Of a stretch of 64,000 nucleotides of DNA, positions 36,596-48,478 are shown piece by piece (position 1 is the stretch's first letter; the number at the start of each line of letters is the position of its first letter). The position numbers were made by a program, and so were the translations under genes. This DNA comes from Schistosoma haematobium (taxonomy: Eukaryota > Platyhelminthes > Trematoda > Strigeidida > Schistosomatidae): NCBI RefSeq assembly GCF_000699445.3, contig NC_067199.1, positions 36,936,902-37,000,901 of the forward strand, given 5' to 3'. The notes beneath the pieces were generated by a model. It was given only the letters and a program-made list of their open reading frames with translations. It did not search any database and was not told the DNA's origin.

Positions 36596-36886
36596 GGCGA
36601 GACTATAATTTATGGACGAGCCAATCAGATTTACAACAACAGGTCTTAGATTTTGGCACGAAATCAATTCATTCACCCATTTGGCTAAATAGTCTTGGAA
36701 TTATAGCTGGTGTCAGTTCGTGATGAAAATCCAAAATCTAACTCCTAACCCTAACCATCAACTGTAAATCATAACCCTTATTCTTCAAACTGCTTTATAA
36801 ACTTCATTTAACCCTAGTAAGTAGGTAGACACTGTCAAGGTTACTTTAGCGTCGCTCAAAGGTCGTCCATAAATTATAGTCTCACC
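36596..36886. mobile_element. MITE-like element, best copy
   Basis: Terminal inverted repeats of about 24 bp: left GGCGAGACTATAATTTATGG, right its complement ending in TATAGTCTCACC. Length is 291 bp with no coding capacity. Four other copies are in the window. The target-site duplication is not clear. Confidence 0.75.
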
Positions 36887-37081
36887 ATTATATGTTTTAC
36901 ATCTTTCCATGGTTTACTAAAAATAGTTCTTTCTATGACATTTGGAAACACTTACCATGATAACTAACGAATACCTAACACTAAAACGAATAGAAGTCTT
37001 TAATAAATCCATGATTCTAATTATTACTTGTTCTGTATTAATACATATATCTTCTAAGGTAAGCGGATAATTTAAATCATT

Positions 37082-37216
37082 TAATGGTTGAATTTATAAG
37101 TTGATTTAAGCTAGACGACCCTTAGAAACCTGGTATGGGATTCCTCAGCAGTGCGCATCCACGATTGACTCATGAAATCAACTATTAAAGTTACTGCAAT
37201 TTCCACAAACCTTCAT
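37082..37216. mobile_element. Hammerhead SINE, short foldback copy
   Basis: A minus-strand 3' part lacking stem III of the ribozyme is joined to a plus-strand 3' end (TTGACTCATGAAATCAAC). Confidence 0.55.
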
Positions 37217-37359
37217 CCTGATTATAATTTAAATATTTTCATTATTAATTCAGTTTGGTGTGTTTATCTAGATTGGTTTATTTATTTGGTTTTAAAAAAA
37301 ATAATAAATACTTCTTTCAAATGATATCAGTTGGGTACAACTAAGTTAGATGTCTAAAG

Positions 37360-37770
37360 ATAGTCAACAGTAAAGCCTGAATCGAAGTTTCTTGTTACAA
37401 GTGTTTATTAACAGTTGTCTACGCAAAATACTTCGGATCCACTGACCAGATACTATCAGTAACAATCTACTGTGCGAGAGAACGAACCATATCCCAGCGG
37501 AGGAAGAAATCAGGAAGTAGCGCTGGAAGTGGATAGGACACATATTGAGGAAAGCACCCAACTGCGTCACAACGCAAAACCTCACTTAGAATCCCCAAAG
37601 TCAAAGGAAAAGAGGAATACCAAAGAACACATGACACCGAGAAATGAAGACAGATATGAGAAGAATGAACAACAATTGGGTAGAACTAGAAAAGAAGGCT
37701 CAAGGCATGATTGGGTTGAAGAATACTGGTCGGCATCCTATTCTTCATTAGGAGTAACAAGTGTAAGTAA
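37360..37770 (+). mobile_element. RTE LINE 3' fragment
   Basis: A sense fragment encodes the C-terminal region with frameshifts ([14 protein letters not shown] corresponds to the RRWKWIGH region in another frame). It ends AGGAGTAACAAGTGTAAGTA near 37,770, the family 3' terminus. Confidence 0.75.
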
Positions 37771-38154
37771 GTAAGTTCAAGATCATCTACTACTCTTTAA
37801 CACCTTCATGAATGTTCTACGTTTCAATCTGAATATGAAATTTTTCAGAATTAAAGTTTATCAGATAAACATTAACTTATTGATATTGAATTCAATAATA
37901 AGTGTAAAACTCTTTTTTAAATAGATTCATTATTATTTCTATATAATAATAATAATACATGAATGTTATATTATTGTATTTATTAATCTATACTGTTAAG
38001 AAATTAGGTGTGGTTCAATATGTACTTTATACATTTACACGTTCTTGTGTATACATTGTAATATGTCGATACAAAATTTAGATGGTACTTTTCATTATCG
38101 AATCAGAATGCTTTACATTTAGACAATAGATTATTAATTTTAGAATGATAAGAA

Positions 38155-38155
38155 C

Positions 38156-38205
<50 letters not shown>

Positions 38206-38206
38206 G
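38155..38206. repeat. (TAA)n microsatellite
   Basis: Uninterrupted ATA/TAA trinucleotides over about 50 bp. Confidence 0.95.
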
Positions 38207-38260
38207 AGACATATCTATTGTTGTTTATGTTTTATATCACTGAATAGCTCAAAAGAACCC

Positions 38261-38450
38261 ATCTAGTGGCTATCACTACTTAATAGCTAAGTAGATAACA
38301 TGTTGGCGTTTGAAGTTAACGGTAGTTAGTTCGAGTCCAGGAGTGAATATCAACTCTGGAATGAAGGTTTACCCATCTGATGAGTCCTAAATAGGACGAA
38401 ACATCCTTCTTAAATTCCGCTACTAGCCACCATATAACTTTGCATCCACC
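38261..38450 (+). mobile_element. S-alpha (Sm-alpha) type repeat with hammerhead region
   Basis: Same layout as 12,091: B-box-like TTCGAGTCC, then the ribozyme region with a perfect first core box CTGATGA (38,377-38,383), stem II GTCC/GGAC and GAAAC. Stem III (ACATCCTTC) and stem I no longer pair, so the ribozyme is probably dead despite its intact core. Confidence 0.78.
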
Positions 38451-38504
38451 ATAAGCTTTATAAACCATTACTTTTTATAAAAAAAGTCAGATTGGTTTAT
38501 TAGT

Positions 38505-38708
38505 GGTTTTTGGATCATTATTTTGTAATTTCAATGGCCGAGATCATGAGTTAATTAAAGATAGAACACCATGAAAAACCTGGAAGCACTGGACGGCCGT
38601 TTCGTCTTATTATGGGACCCTTCAGCAGTGCGCATCCATGGTCCAACCTCGCGAGATTCGTACCCAAAACCTATCGGTCTCGCGCGCGAACGCTTAACCA
38701 CTAGACCA
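38505..38708 (-). mobile_element. Hammerhead SINE 3' half, minus strand
   Basis: Contains the 3' end, a ribozyme with A9 changed to G, and the antisense tRNA-like segment up to CTAGACC, where it is truncated. Confidence 0.7.
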
Positions 38709-39125
38709 TTATAATTGTATAAAAGAAACAAGAATATTGAAAAATGATTTTGTTATCATACACATTAATTAGTAACATTACTTTCATAGAAATCGTTATA
38801 GACTCTTGCATCGATCTAATAGTATCGTTCTATAATAATTAGAAAACTATACTTCATTTCATGAACCTATTTTTCTTGATCATAGAATGGTTCCTACATT
38901 TTTAGTGGATTGTCACAATGATAGTTTAAGAATCATAGTTAGTGTTTCATAGACACATATTCAGTAATTTATGGAAATCATCAATATTAAAATAGAATAT
39001 TACTTCAATCTTTATAAAAAGTTCTACAGAATCTAACAATATTGATGATTGTTATAGAGTTTTGATAGAAATACAATGTTTCCGAATAATTTTATCCATA
39101 TATAATGTAAACAACATTGACAGGA

Positions 39126-39292
39126 TTCTCAAAGAATAATTAATGGGTTCAAATCCCGCCGGGTGCGATCATAGATGCGCACTGCTGACGAGTTACACAA
39201 TAGGACGAAACGGCCGTCCAGTGATTCCAGATTTTCAATAGTGATCTGGCTTCAATTGACTCATGATCTTACTATTGAATTAATTAATTTGT
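39126..39292 (+). mobile_element. Hammerhead SINE 3' half
   Basis: Begins at the B box (GGGTTCAAATCCC). The ribozyme keeps CTGACGA and GAAAC with stem I CACTG/CAGTG. Stem II (GTTA against GGAC) is weakened, so activity is possible but doubtful. Confidence 0.65.
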
Positions 39293-39444
39293 AGGGGATT
39301 CTAGCTTTATAGTAACCATTGTTTTACTCAAAATCTTGGTAAAAACAAGAACGAATAACACGATGAATTGAGTAAATGGATTCATGATGGTTGTCTTCAA
39401 CTATCTAGAATTAGATAGTTTTTATAAAAAAAAAGTACTTTTCC

Positions 39445-39867
39445 GGGCGAGACTATAATTTGTGAACGAACCAATCACGTATAAGATAACACGTCTTGGA
39501 TTTTGGCTCGAAATTCATTCATCCATTTGGATAAATAGAGTTTTGGGATTATAGCTAATATCAATTCGAGATGAAAACCCGAAATATAATTCCTAAGCTT
39601 AATCATCAACTGTAAATAATAATCCTAATTATATGTGAAAATTATATTTGAAATAATCTCAGCGAATGAAATTTAAATAATTCCAACGTTTCGGCGGCCA
39701 ATTTCTGTCAAACTATTCGTTCTAATCTTGACGAATATTCGTATAAATAATCCTAATTCTTTAAATTATTTTATAATCCTTATTCAGCTGTATTATGTAA
39801 GTGAACATTCTCAAGATCTCTTTATCGTCGCTCAAAGGTAGTCAGTCCATAAATTATAATCTTAACC
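39445..39867. mobile_element. MITE-like element interrupted by a nested insertion
   Basis: Left TIR GGGCGAGACTATAATTTGTG; right TIR mutated (CCATAAATTATAATCTTAAC). It is longer than its relatives because of a 115-bp insertion at 39,631-39,745. Confidence 0.7.
39631..39745. mobile_element. 115-bp insertion with 13-bp target-site duplication
   Basis: Flanked by perfect direct repeats AATAATCCTAATT at 39,618-39,630 and 39,746-39,758. On the minus strand the insert contains GGCCGCCGAAACGTTGG, similar to termini of Penelope-like elements. Confidence 0.7.
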
Positions 39868-40255
39868 TTTTCCCCCAGTAACAATAAATTCATCGATTTG
39901 ATTATCGAATTTTTCATATTTTATGCTGGTTACGGACATTTTTATTTTACCAAAATTCCAACTACATCAACAAACAATCCGATGAGTGATTGTTGTTTAG
40001 TCATATTCTTTAAGAATAAAGTTCAGTAGGTACCTAGGTAAAACATTTTGCTACAAGTTTAAATGATGCATTTATATTGAAATGAAAACAAACAAACAAA
40101 CATTGAAAACCAAGTAGCCAAGTTGAATATTTTCTTTTTGTTGTGTCTTTTCCCAACAACTAATAATATATGTCCATAATCTTTTGACATATTATTGGAT
40201 GGATATGTAACACTAAACGTACTAACCTAAGGTTCTATTTCACTTATTTTCATGG

Positions 40256-40345
40256 AGTCAGGTGCTTTCAGTTTTCCAATGGTGGTCTAGATTGAATCTA
40301 CTCATGAATTCAATTAATAAGCTTAATAAAATCTCCACAAATCTT
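40256..40345 (+). mobile_element. Hammerhead SINE 3' end fragment
   Basis: Runs from just downstream of the ribozyme (TTTTCCAATGGTGGTCTAG) to the end (AAAATCTCCACAAATC). Confidence 0.6.
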
Positions 40346-40365
40346 AATTCTAATAAATATTTTTT

Positions 40366-40790
40366 AATGGTTGACTTTATGAGCCAATTAAAGCTAAACC
40401 ACAATAAAAAACCTGAACGCACTGGATGGCCGTTTCGTTGTAGTACGGGACTCCTCAGTAGTGCGCATCCATGATCCCTGGCGCGAGGCTCGAACCTAGG
40501 ACCTATCGGTTTTGCACGCGAACGCTTAACTTCTAGACCACTGAGTCGGCATCCAACAGTGTTAATGTTTAACTTCAGTCAATCCACGAGATTTCGGTTA
40601 AGTGTTCGCGCGCAAGACCGATAGGTCCTGGGTCCGAATCCTGCGGGCGGGATCGTGGATGTGCACTGTTGAGGAAATCCATACTTGCACAAAATAACCG
40701 TCCAGTGCTTCCAGGTTTTCCATAGTGATCTAGCTTTCATTGACTCATGAATTTAACTATTAAATTACTAAATTCTCAATAAAACCTTCT
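40366..40790. mobile_element. Hammerhead SINE, head-to-head inverted dimer
   Basis: A minus copy (40,366 to about 40,596) and a plus copy (about 40,597-40,790) are joined at the same position as in 11,256-11,687 (cgagatttcgg then ttaagtg). Both B boxes are recognisable. The plus ribozyme is degraded. Confidence 0.8.
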
Positions 40791-41224
40791 GCTGAATATA
40801 TTTTTTAAAATAAACTTAGTCAGTATTATGCATATAGATTCTATGACAATTAATGTAACTAATCATAATAAGCAGGAACATAAAGAAATTAAAAACGAGG
40901 ATAGGATTGTTTATGATGAAGTATGATATAAAGTCCAAATTTGGAACCGTCAAATTCGACAGAACTATACACATATACACATCAAAAATTTTATTCGATT
41001 TAATGAATAATCACATATGGTTCAATTGTAAACATGATGCATAAAACAATTAGAATTACATTATGTTCTCATTAGCATATTAATCTATTACTTATTGTTA
41101 TTTCAGTTAAATGCATAAGAAATGGTTGCTTTAAGTCAATGTTTTACAAACTCAAGATTAAATAGTAATTAAAAAGATATGTTGAATAAAGGCTTTCTGA
41201 CTATTCTAAGGAGATATCACTTTA

Positions 41225-41362
41225 GATGGTGGTTGGAGGTAGTCGACAGGAAACCCTGGCCCCGGGTTTCGTGCTACTTGGCACTCGTCAGCAAGGTGTA
41301 CCTGTAATCTTGAGGGAATTGACGCTCCCTGGCGGACTCGATCTCGTGTCACCCAGCTTTAA
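41225..41362 (-). repeat. tRNA-related repeat family B, copy 2
   Basis: GTCGACAGGAAACCCTGG through TTGAGGGAATTGACGCTCCC. On the minus strand there is a B-box-like GAGATCGAGTCCG. Confidence 0.55.
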
Positions 41363-41544
41363 TACACTTCAATACAACTATGACATCACCCATCCCTAAT
41401 GTTTCTGTGTTTCTAATACTAAATAACCTCTGACCTGTTCTTGCACACATATATTATTGATAATCTTAGTCATTGTAATTCTTGACATTCACTTAAGTCA
41501 GTTATTGCGCACTATATCTTACCTCAATGTAAAATTCTAATAAC

Positions 41545-41900
41545 GTTGTTGCTACCTTGATGTGGTGGTCGGGCTTGCCTATCGTGATGAAGCAACCGAG
41601 CTACACTGGCTGGAAAAACTGTTCCTCGAGGTTCTACCATGTCAGACAGGTCGGTTGAAGAGCAGTAAGACTAAAAACAACAAACTCAAGATCCGAAGGC
41701 GAAGTCGTACTGCTGACTGTACAGAGGTTTGATGGCAGTAAGGTTTCCTTCAGACAACAGCGATGCTGCCTTCCCACAAAGAGGGGTGAGGTTAGAAAAG
41801 GTCGACCCTAAAAATGCACACCTCTCTTTATCCCACGGATATCCGTCTCCGGCGGTAAGGTCTCAACAAGTACGGAGCTAACACGAAAATTACTCATAAA
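41545..41900 (+). mobile_element. Probable LINE 5' region fragment
   Basis: A GC-richer block (CTTGATGTGGTGGTCGGGCT through TCTCCGGCGGTAAGG) that stands out from the AT-rich surroundings and looks like the 5' UTR of a non-LTR element. It ends where a SINE starts. The class is inferred from composition and style only. Confidence 0.35.
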
Positions 41901-41924
41901 AGGGTTGGGTTGGCTCCACTGGTT

Positions 41925-42250
41925 ACGGCTTCCCACCAGAACTCCGTGTCGGGTAGAAACAGGTGTCTACCTCAGCACAATGGAAGATCGTTGCGCAACT
42001 TCGTGGATTGGTTGGGGTTAGACTTTAACATCATTGGATGTCGGCTCAGTGGTCCAGCAGGTTAAGCGTTCGGGCGCGAGACTGAGGGCCCTGGCTTCGA
42101 GTTCCGCGGGCAGGATCGTGAATGCGCACTGCTGAGGAGTTTCACAATAGGACGAAACGGCCATTCAGTGCTTCCAGGTTTTCAATGGTGGTCTAACATC
42201 AGTCGGTTCATGATCTCAATCAAAACTTAACAATGTCCACAATCCCTTTA
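41925..42250 (+). mobile_element. Hammerhead SINE, second subfamily
   Basis: Near-complete plus monomer with a tRNA-like segment (GGCTTCGAGTTCC). The ribozyme keeps CTGAGGA and GAAAC but has a wobble-rich stem II (GTTT against GGAC) and a broken stem III. It ends CCACAATCCC. Confidence 0.72.
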
Positions 42251-42500
42251 CTGACATATTTGATTGTAACTAGCTGATGAGAAACCACGAAATATAATGA
42301 ATTCATATTATTCTGCATTCATGTTCGTTCTGGCTTTATTTAAATTCATAAAAAGTAACTAACTGTATGAAATGTGAAAGAGTCTACAAATTTATACAGA
42401 TTAATCGAGATGAACATTATTTATTAGACAGTGTTTTTAATATCAGTCATTTCTCCATTGAGTTATCCATAACATTTTCAATGTTTAATAAATGTAACAG

Positions 42501-42876
42501 ATGGGGTTTTTGTGGATATTATAGTAATTTCAATAGTTGAGATCATGAGTCAATTGAAGCTAGATCACCATGGAAAACCTGGAAGCACTGAACGGCCGAT
42601 TTTTTCATCTGAAGGACTCCTCATCAGTGCGCATCCAAGCTCAATTTCGTGGATTGGTTGAAGACAGGCATTATCACAATTGGATGCCGGCTCAGTGGTC
42701 TAGAGGTTAAGAGTTCGCGCGCGAGACCGATAAGTCCTGGGTTCGAATTTCGCGGGGCGGGACCATGGACGCGTACTGCTGAGAAGTTCTATAGTGGGAC
42801 CGAACGACTGTCCAGTGTTTCCAGGTTTTCTATGGTGTTCTAGCTTTAAATGACTCATGATCTCAACTATTTAAAG
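42501..42876. mobile_element. Hammerhead SINE, inverted dimer
   Basis: A minus 3' half (42,501 to about 42,640) joins a plus copy starting in the 5' unique part (TTCGTGGATTGGTTGAAG). The plus B box is GGGTTCGAATTTC. Both ribozymes are mutated. Confidence 0.72.
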
Positions 42877-43217
42877 TTTAATAAATGTGTTGTATTCAGC
42901 CTTTTCAAATTATTTTTCCGCTTATTTATTAGGTATCTATTGTACATTAAAGTAATAATTTCAGTAAACGTTTCATTTTAAACTGATAAAAGTTTCCTCT
43001 ACTATCTACTATGGATATGTCAGTGTATTACACCACTATATGTTGGATTTAAAACACAAATACAGTTAAAGTTGAGATTTGAAACGATATCTTTAACAGA
43101 AATCATACTCTAATAAGCAGCATTAGCCCGTTAAATAAATGGAGAAATGGTCAGAAGTGATGGATGAACATTCTGGATAACATCAGGCGGCTAAAATAAA
43201 TTATTTGAGAAAATCAG

Positions 43218-43243
43218 TATATATATATATATATATATATATA
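43218..43243. repeat. (AT)n microsatellite
   Basis: Alternating AT over 26 bp. Confidence 0.9.
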
Positions 43244-43329
43244 ACTTTTAATCCTCCATTTCTTTTTACTTTTCGAGTCCAAAATCAATTATTGTATATT
43301 ACATTGTCAATGATGTCTTACGTTAAAAC

Positions 43330-43850
43330 CATTACCTTTAGGAATAAAAATGAAGTAGTAGTGGATAGGTTGATTGAAAGTAGTAATCATGAGAAGAAAG
43401 AGAGGAAGAATTGCGAGTACAGTTAGTACGCGATGAAGTACTATCCTTATTATTAGTAGTAGTAGGAGAATGAGAAGAGAACACTGAGAGTAAAAAGATA
43501 ATAAAATAGGTTTAAAGGTAGAATTTTGAAATGGATATGGAGAAGGTGAAAATTAAGGTGAAGCAGATAAAGGGAAGAAAGCAGAACGTGCTGAGGTAAC
43601 AGTCGTTAGTGATAACAGTAGCAGTAGTACTACAGGCGCATGGAGATGAGTGAAAGAAAGGGGTGGATTATCAATGATAGTACCAACATATTAATAACAG
43701 TAAGAGGGAAAAATAAAGAACTTCTAAAGAAAGAGGATGTGAAGGAGTAGTAGATGTAGGACTACGAAAAGAAGAAGAAAAAGTGGTTAGATCAGAAGGG
43801 AGATGAGGAGGAAAGTTTACAGTATCAATAGTATTAGTGGTTGTGATTGT
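43330..43850 (+). repeat. Purine-rich strand-asymmetric tract
   Basis: About 500 bp in which the plus strand is strongly A/G-biased (many GAAGAA, GGAGAA and AGTAGT runs) with scattered stops in all frames. I see no gene in it. Confidence 0.5.
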
Positions 43851-44029
43851 AGCATGGCCAACATTATTTACTAAAATTAATGGGTAGTTGTTTTAGTCAG
43901 TCGAAGTTTCAAAAGTTTTATGATATCTTCATCTGTTCAATTCCAATTGAATAAGCCTTCAAGAATCGATAACTTGGAAAAGTTCTCATGACATTTACCA
44001 TAAGTAATTCATATTTTCTAAAGACTATA

Positions 44030-44287
44030 AGTGATGGACGAACCAATCATATTTAAGATAACAAGTTTTGAATTTTGGCGCGAAGTTCATTCAGTCATTC
44101 GGTTACATATCATTTTGGCATTATAGTTGATGTCATTCCATGATGAAAATATCAAATCTAATTCCTAACTCAAATATTCAACTGTAAATTCTAATCCTAA
44201 TTCCTTATTTAACTCTAGTAAGTAGATAAACATTCTAAGGTCATTTTATCATTGCTCAAAATTCGTTCATAAATTATAGTTTCACTA
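44030..44287. mobile_element. MITE-like element, diverged copy
   Basis: Left end GACTATAAGTGATGGACGAA, right end CATAAATTATAGTTTCAC. The interior is collinear with 36,596-36,886. Confidence 0.65.
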
Positions 44288-44404
44288 ATATTTTTTTCTA
44301 TTAAGTCATCATTAGGAGCAATTTACTGAAATTTTTGTTCTATGTAACAATCTTCCAATTAATCATTATGTTTTATATGATTTATGTTTTGTAGATTTGG
44401 AAAC

Positions 44405-44522
44405 TCCGCCTGGAGTCCCTTCGGGGCTACTACCGGTCCCACGCCCGGATAAAGGGGGAGGGTTGGACATGCGTTTACGACCCCATCCCGTAGAAAACTA
44501 ACTCGCTGAAAAAACACTAACA
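44405..44522. mobile_element. 118-bp retroposon-like insertion with 12-bp TSD
   Basis: A GC-rich insert (starts TCCGCCTGGAGTCCCTTC, contains CCACGCCCGGATAAAGGG, ends CACTAACA) is flanked by perfect repeats AGATTTGGAAAC at 44,393-44,404 and 44,523-44,534. It looks like the 5' end of an RTE-type element without its body. Confidence 0.75.
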
Positions 44523-45334
44523 AGATTTGGAAACATTGATTAGTGATAATTCACCACATGTAAAAATATTCCTCCCCCCTCCAAATACGAATCTTAAGTA
44601 ATGTTTGTGTCATTTCATTTTTGAAAAAAAATACAAACTATTTTAATCACAATTTCAACATTTGGTTTTTTTATCACCGTTTTATTTTGTTAAACGAATA
44701 CATCATGTCATAACATTTCATGTTGAAGGTATAGCTAATCATAGAAAACCCTAAACATTATTGAATGGTATCTTAATGAAGTATAAAACAATTGGGAAAC
44801 TTATTCATTATGAGGATATATCACAGATTTTGACTTGCCTTGCGACTGCTGTACTTATTGATTTCATTGCTTTTTCTTTAGACATAAAATCTATTGGAAA
44901 TTTGTGTTCGTCGTTGCTGAAGATTTATTGTCTATAAATCGTTTATCTTGTCTAGCGTAGGTCTGATCTCATATCAGACGTGTCTCAAGTTTTTTTCTTA
45001 CTTTAAACCTGATCAAGCTATACACATCATAGCATGTTCCTATCAGGTTTTATGTATTTTAAGTTTACTTCAGTTGTTCGAATGAATTTGTTGATCATTT
45101 AAACACTTATATTTATTGGTTTCGTTAGTTGATCAAGTACATATTATCGTAGTCATCTAAGTAAAATAACCCATTGGAGGATAAAGTACTGGTGTGCATT
45201 TCTATATAATTACAAGACAAGATAAGGAACTGTCATTTCAACTATATCGGATATAAAAGCGATAACCATCAATGGAATGATTGAACAATATTACAAATTC
45301 ATTAAAAATAGACAAGTAAACCATAAAATACCGA

Positions 45335-45504
45335 TTCAGTTGTTTAATGATTAATTGCTCTCCGTGAGACCTAAATTCCCTTGATTTGACTCCCGACAGA
45401 GTCTTGTATGTGTACACTAATGAAAATAGTCATATTAATATGAAGCAACACTACTGCTTGCAAATTTCTAATGGTTACCTAACTAAGGTGATCTTGTAAC
45501 ATAT
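45335..45504 (+). mobile_element. Old hammerhead SINE copy
   Basis: Decayed tRNA-like segment (TTGATTTGACTCCCGAC) followed by TGTGTACACTAATGAAAATAG and the 3' part. The ribozyme is unrecognisable. Confidence 0.45.
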
Positions 45505-45574
45505 GAGTAAATGGTAAGTCAGGAATTACAGGAAACCTAGATATTTAAAACTAATTAGTAGTTTAAAGATAATT

Positions 45575-45822
45575 GGTGAGACTATAATTTATGGACGACC
45601 TTTGAGTGATCTTGATAGTATCCACCTAATAACTACGACCGAATGAGGGTTATAAACCTGTGTGAGGAATTAAAATTATGGTTTACAGTTGATGGTTAAG
45701 GTTGGAAATTAGATTTAGGGTTTTCATCACGAACTGACATCAGCTATAATTCCAAGACTATTTAGCAAAATGAACGAGTGAATTTCGCGCCAAAATCTAA
45801 GACATGTTATCTTATACGTAGG
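45575..45822. mobile_element. MITE-like element, opposite orientation, truncated
   Basis: Left TIR GGTGAGACTATAATTTATGG continues into CTTTGAGTGATCTTG, which is the right end of the other copies. The far TIR is missing after CTAAGACATGTTATC. Confidence 0.7.
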
Positions 45823-46686
45823 GTGGATTTATCCGCAACGTTTCCATGTAAGCCTAATGTATCGCTCAGTGTGAGAACGGTCATGTCTACGTTCATGTTA
45901 TCATAGAATTTGTCATTTGATAATGTATTTTTTATTAAATAACTAGATTATGTTGTAAATTTTGCTCTGGTTTTAATTTTTATTCGCCACGTCCGACTGC
46001 GTTACACTGTACGTCCACTGCATGCTCTGATGATATCCCAAGTCATTGTAAGTTTAATCACATCGTTGATTGTTTCCAGATAGACCGGCAGTGTATAATG
46101 TTACTAAAGAAAGGTTTTTTTGTGCTGTAAACTATGTTTTTATAAACAACTGACTGTTGTCTTCAGTATCAAAGCAATATATATTTCCTTTGTCTTCTGC
46201 TAGGTAAGTTCGACTGGCCTATAGTTCGTGTTTTGGGTTTATCGGCTGAACTATGTCCATTTAACTACTTTGAGTAACATATCTGTTCAAATGAAACAAT
46301 AATTATGACAATTGCTTAGTTTATTATTCTTGGTTGTCGTGTAATTCAGTTTAGTCTATAGAATTATAGTATACTTAAGTATAGTGCTTGAAGCCTGTAA
46401 TGAAACAGATCAGTTTAGTAAGTAGAGCTGCCTGTTTTCAATGAGTATACTGATTCAAATCAGTCTGATTAAAAATAGGAAAAAAATGCCATTGGTACTG
46501 TTGTTGTTATACATTATAAGATAGCTTCAAGTATGTTTGGTGTTTATTTTTAAAATGTGCATCTAGCATAGTCCATATTTCAAGATCACCGTCATTAAGC
46601 AACTTCCCCAGCAATAACATCGGTATCAGGATAGCTAAGTGTCTGAGCTTTTAGTTGCCTGCAAAACAGCCGTATACAGTCATAGA
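45823..46686. other. No gene recognised; flank of the large palindrome
   Basis: Mixed-composition sequence with no supported open frame. The palindrome arm begins at about 46,687. Confidence 0.4.
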
Positions 46687-48478
46687 TGAGGAGTGTTCTG
46701 TCTTAATTTAATGCTGCTGTCTGTGGACAAATGTTAGAAATCTTTTTGACAACTGGGACTTTCAGTTTACCAGACACTATATCTACTTGTATATCTTCCT
46801 GTAAAACCAGACGCAGATGCATGGGGATACTTAGATGGGAGCAAAATAATAAAAGATGCGCGATACGGTAGTAAGACCATGGTATGCTTTGCACAAGTTG
46901 TAGTAACTGGCGTGATCAAATATACATGAACTCGAGGTAAATCACAGCTGTATAAATTATTTTCTTAGAAACATGTTATGTTTATTTACATTTTCAACAT
47001 TCTTGACTAAAGCCATTACTATCTTTTATTTGGAATGCAACAGGAGTGAGCCTTCACAGATCTTACAGTGTTTCGCCGTTAGAACTATGGCCCTATGAAA
47101 CTGTTTATGGGAGACCCGACTAACATCAGATTACTAAAAGCATTATGGACATCCACTTTAGTCTCAAAACCACTTCCAGTATTTTGGAGTTACTTCGTTT
47201 ACCCTTTCGTTCGAAAGAAAACAATGAATACTGGAGCTTAACACTACGAATGCGACTCCTAAAAGGGAACCTGGTGTAAATCTTTGTTTGATATTCCATT
47301 GTTAATTAAAGTTCCTGAATAAATTTGTAAATCTGATGCTATTTCGTTTCATCTAGTTAACCGTTGTAAGGAACTTGTGAAACACGAGCCTCTGAGCACC
47401 TAGTTAATATGTAGTAAATTTAAGTCACGACAGTTGATGGATGGACACGCGTTACACATCCTAACCGTCCCTGCCTCTAATTTTAGTTTCTTATTCAAAT
47501 ACCATATGATAAGCAAGCAATGGAAAACCCCTAGGCCTGTGCCTTCTTATAACCTGTTTCAGCCACCATGACGTGTTGCAACAGTACGTTGATGGGTACG
47601 CGTTTAAGCCATAGCTGCTTACTGGGATGTCCTATGGTCTGCAATCAATGCCTTAACTACACTTACGGGACACTAGTAACGTGAGGGTACGCGCTCGCCA
47701 AAATACAACTACAGGCTCATTCAATGTTTTCACCCACTTATATCAAACATAGCAAAAATGTCTGTGTTTACTGAATATAAGGCTTTTATTTAAGAAGCTA
47801 TTAACAAAAATTGACAACACAGAACATGCACATTACGCGACTTGTGTTCATTGACTATCTGACATAGAGAGTACGAGTATTAGCTTAACAGATGCATTTA
47901 GAAAGACGTAGATTACGAATTCCAAAGAACCAGTGAACTTAACATGTATGGAAACTCTAAGCAGACCCCTACTGCGTATAACTTCATTACCCACATCTAT
48001 GGCACAGTTTATTGTGTCCTCCGCAGTCGTCAATCCTAAGTGTGGTGACTGTGTGGATTTTGTTACGGAAAATCCGATACAGCCTGTTTCTTTTAGTATA
48101 GTCAGGAGACGGAATAGCTGGTATATCCTGATCTAAACCTCCACCGGCGGTCCAAGTTCATCTCCAACATAGCTTCAAAACTAAACCAACTATTTCATGA
48201 TACGAAGATGAATATAACATACCTGTAAACTCTGACATCTGTAGATGAGTAAATACAATGTAACTACATGGAATTCGACAAGTTTTGAATACACGGCAGG
48301 TGCAAGTGTCGTCGTTCATATTCACTATAGGACAGTGAGGGCCGTTCACGAAGAACACTAATGGCGACTGACTGTTTTCGATGTACGAGTCCTTTCTTTT
48401 TATAGTCTTTAAGGACTATAAACCTGGCGTATGTAGTTAGCTTGCTTAAAAGAAGCATTAAGCCATCTGGAGCAACAC
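46687..48478 (-). repeat. Palindrome, left outer arm (MULE 3' part)
   Basis: Near-identical inverted copy of 60,088-61,879 (positions pair as x with 108,566-x, no indels noticed). It contains the 3' coding part of MULE copy 1 on the minus strand, including the SWIM-like DDTCTCRVFKTC segment (about 48,330-48,290), and about 1.4 kb beyond. Just past 48,478 the left arm carries 53 extra bases bounded by CAAAGGCAG repeats. Confidence 0.88.
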
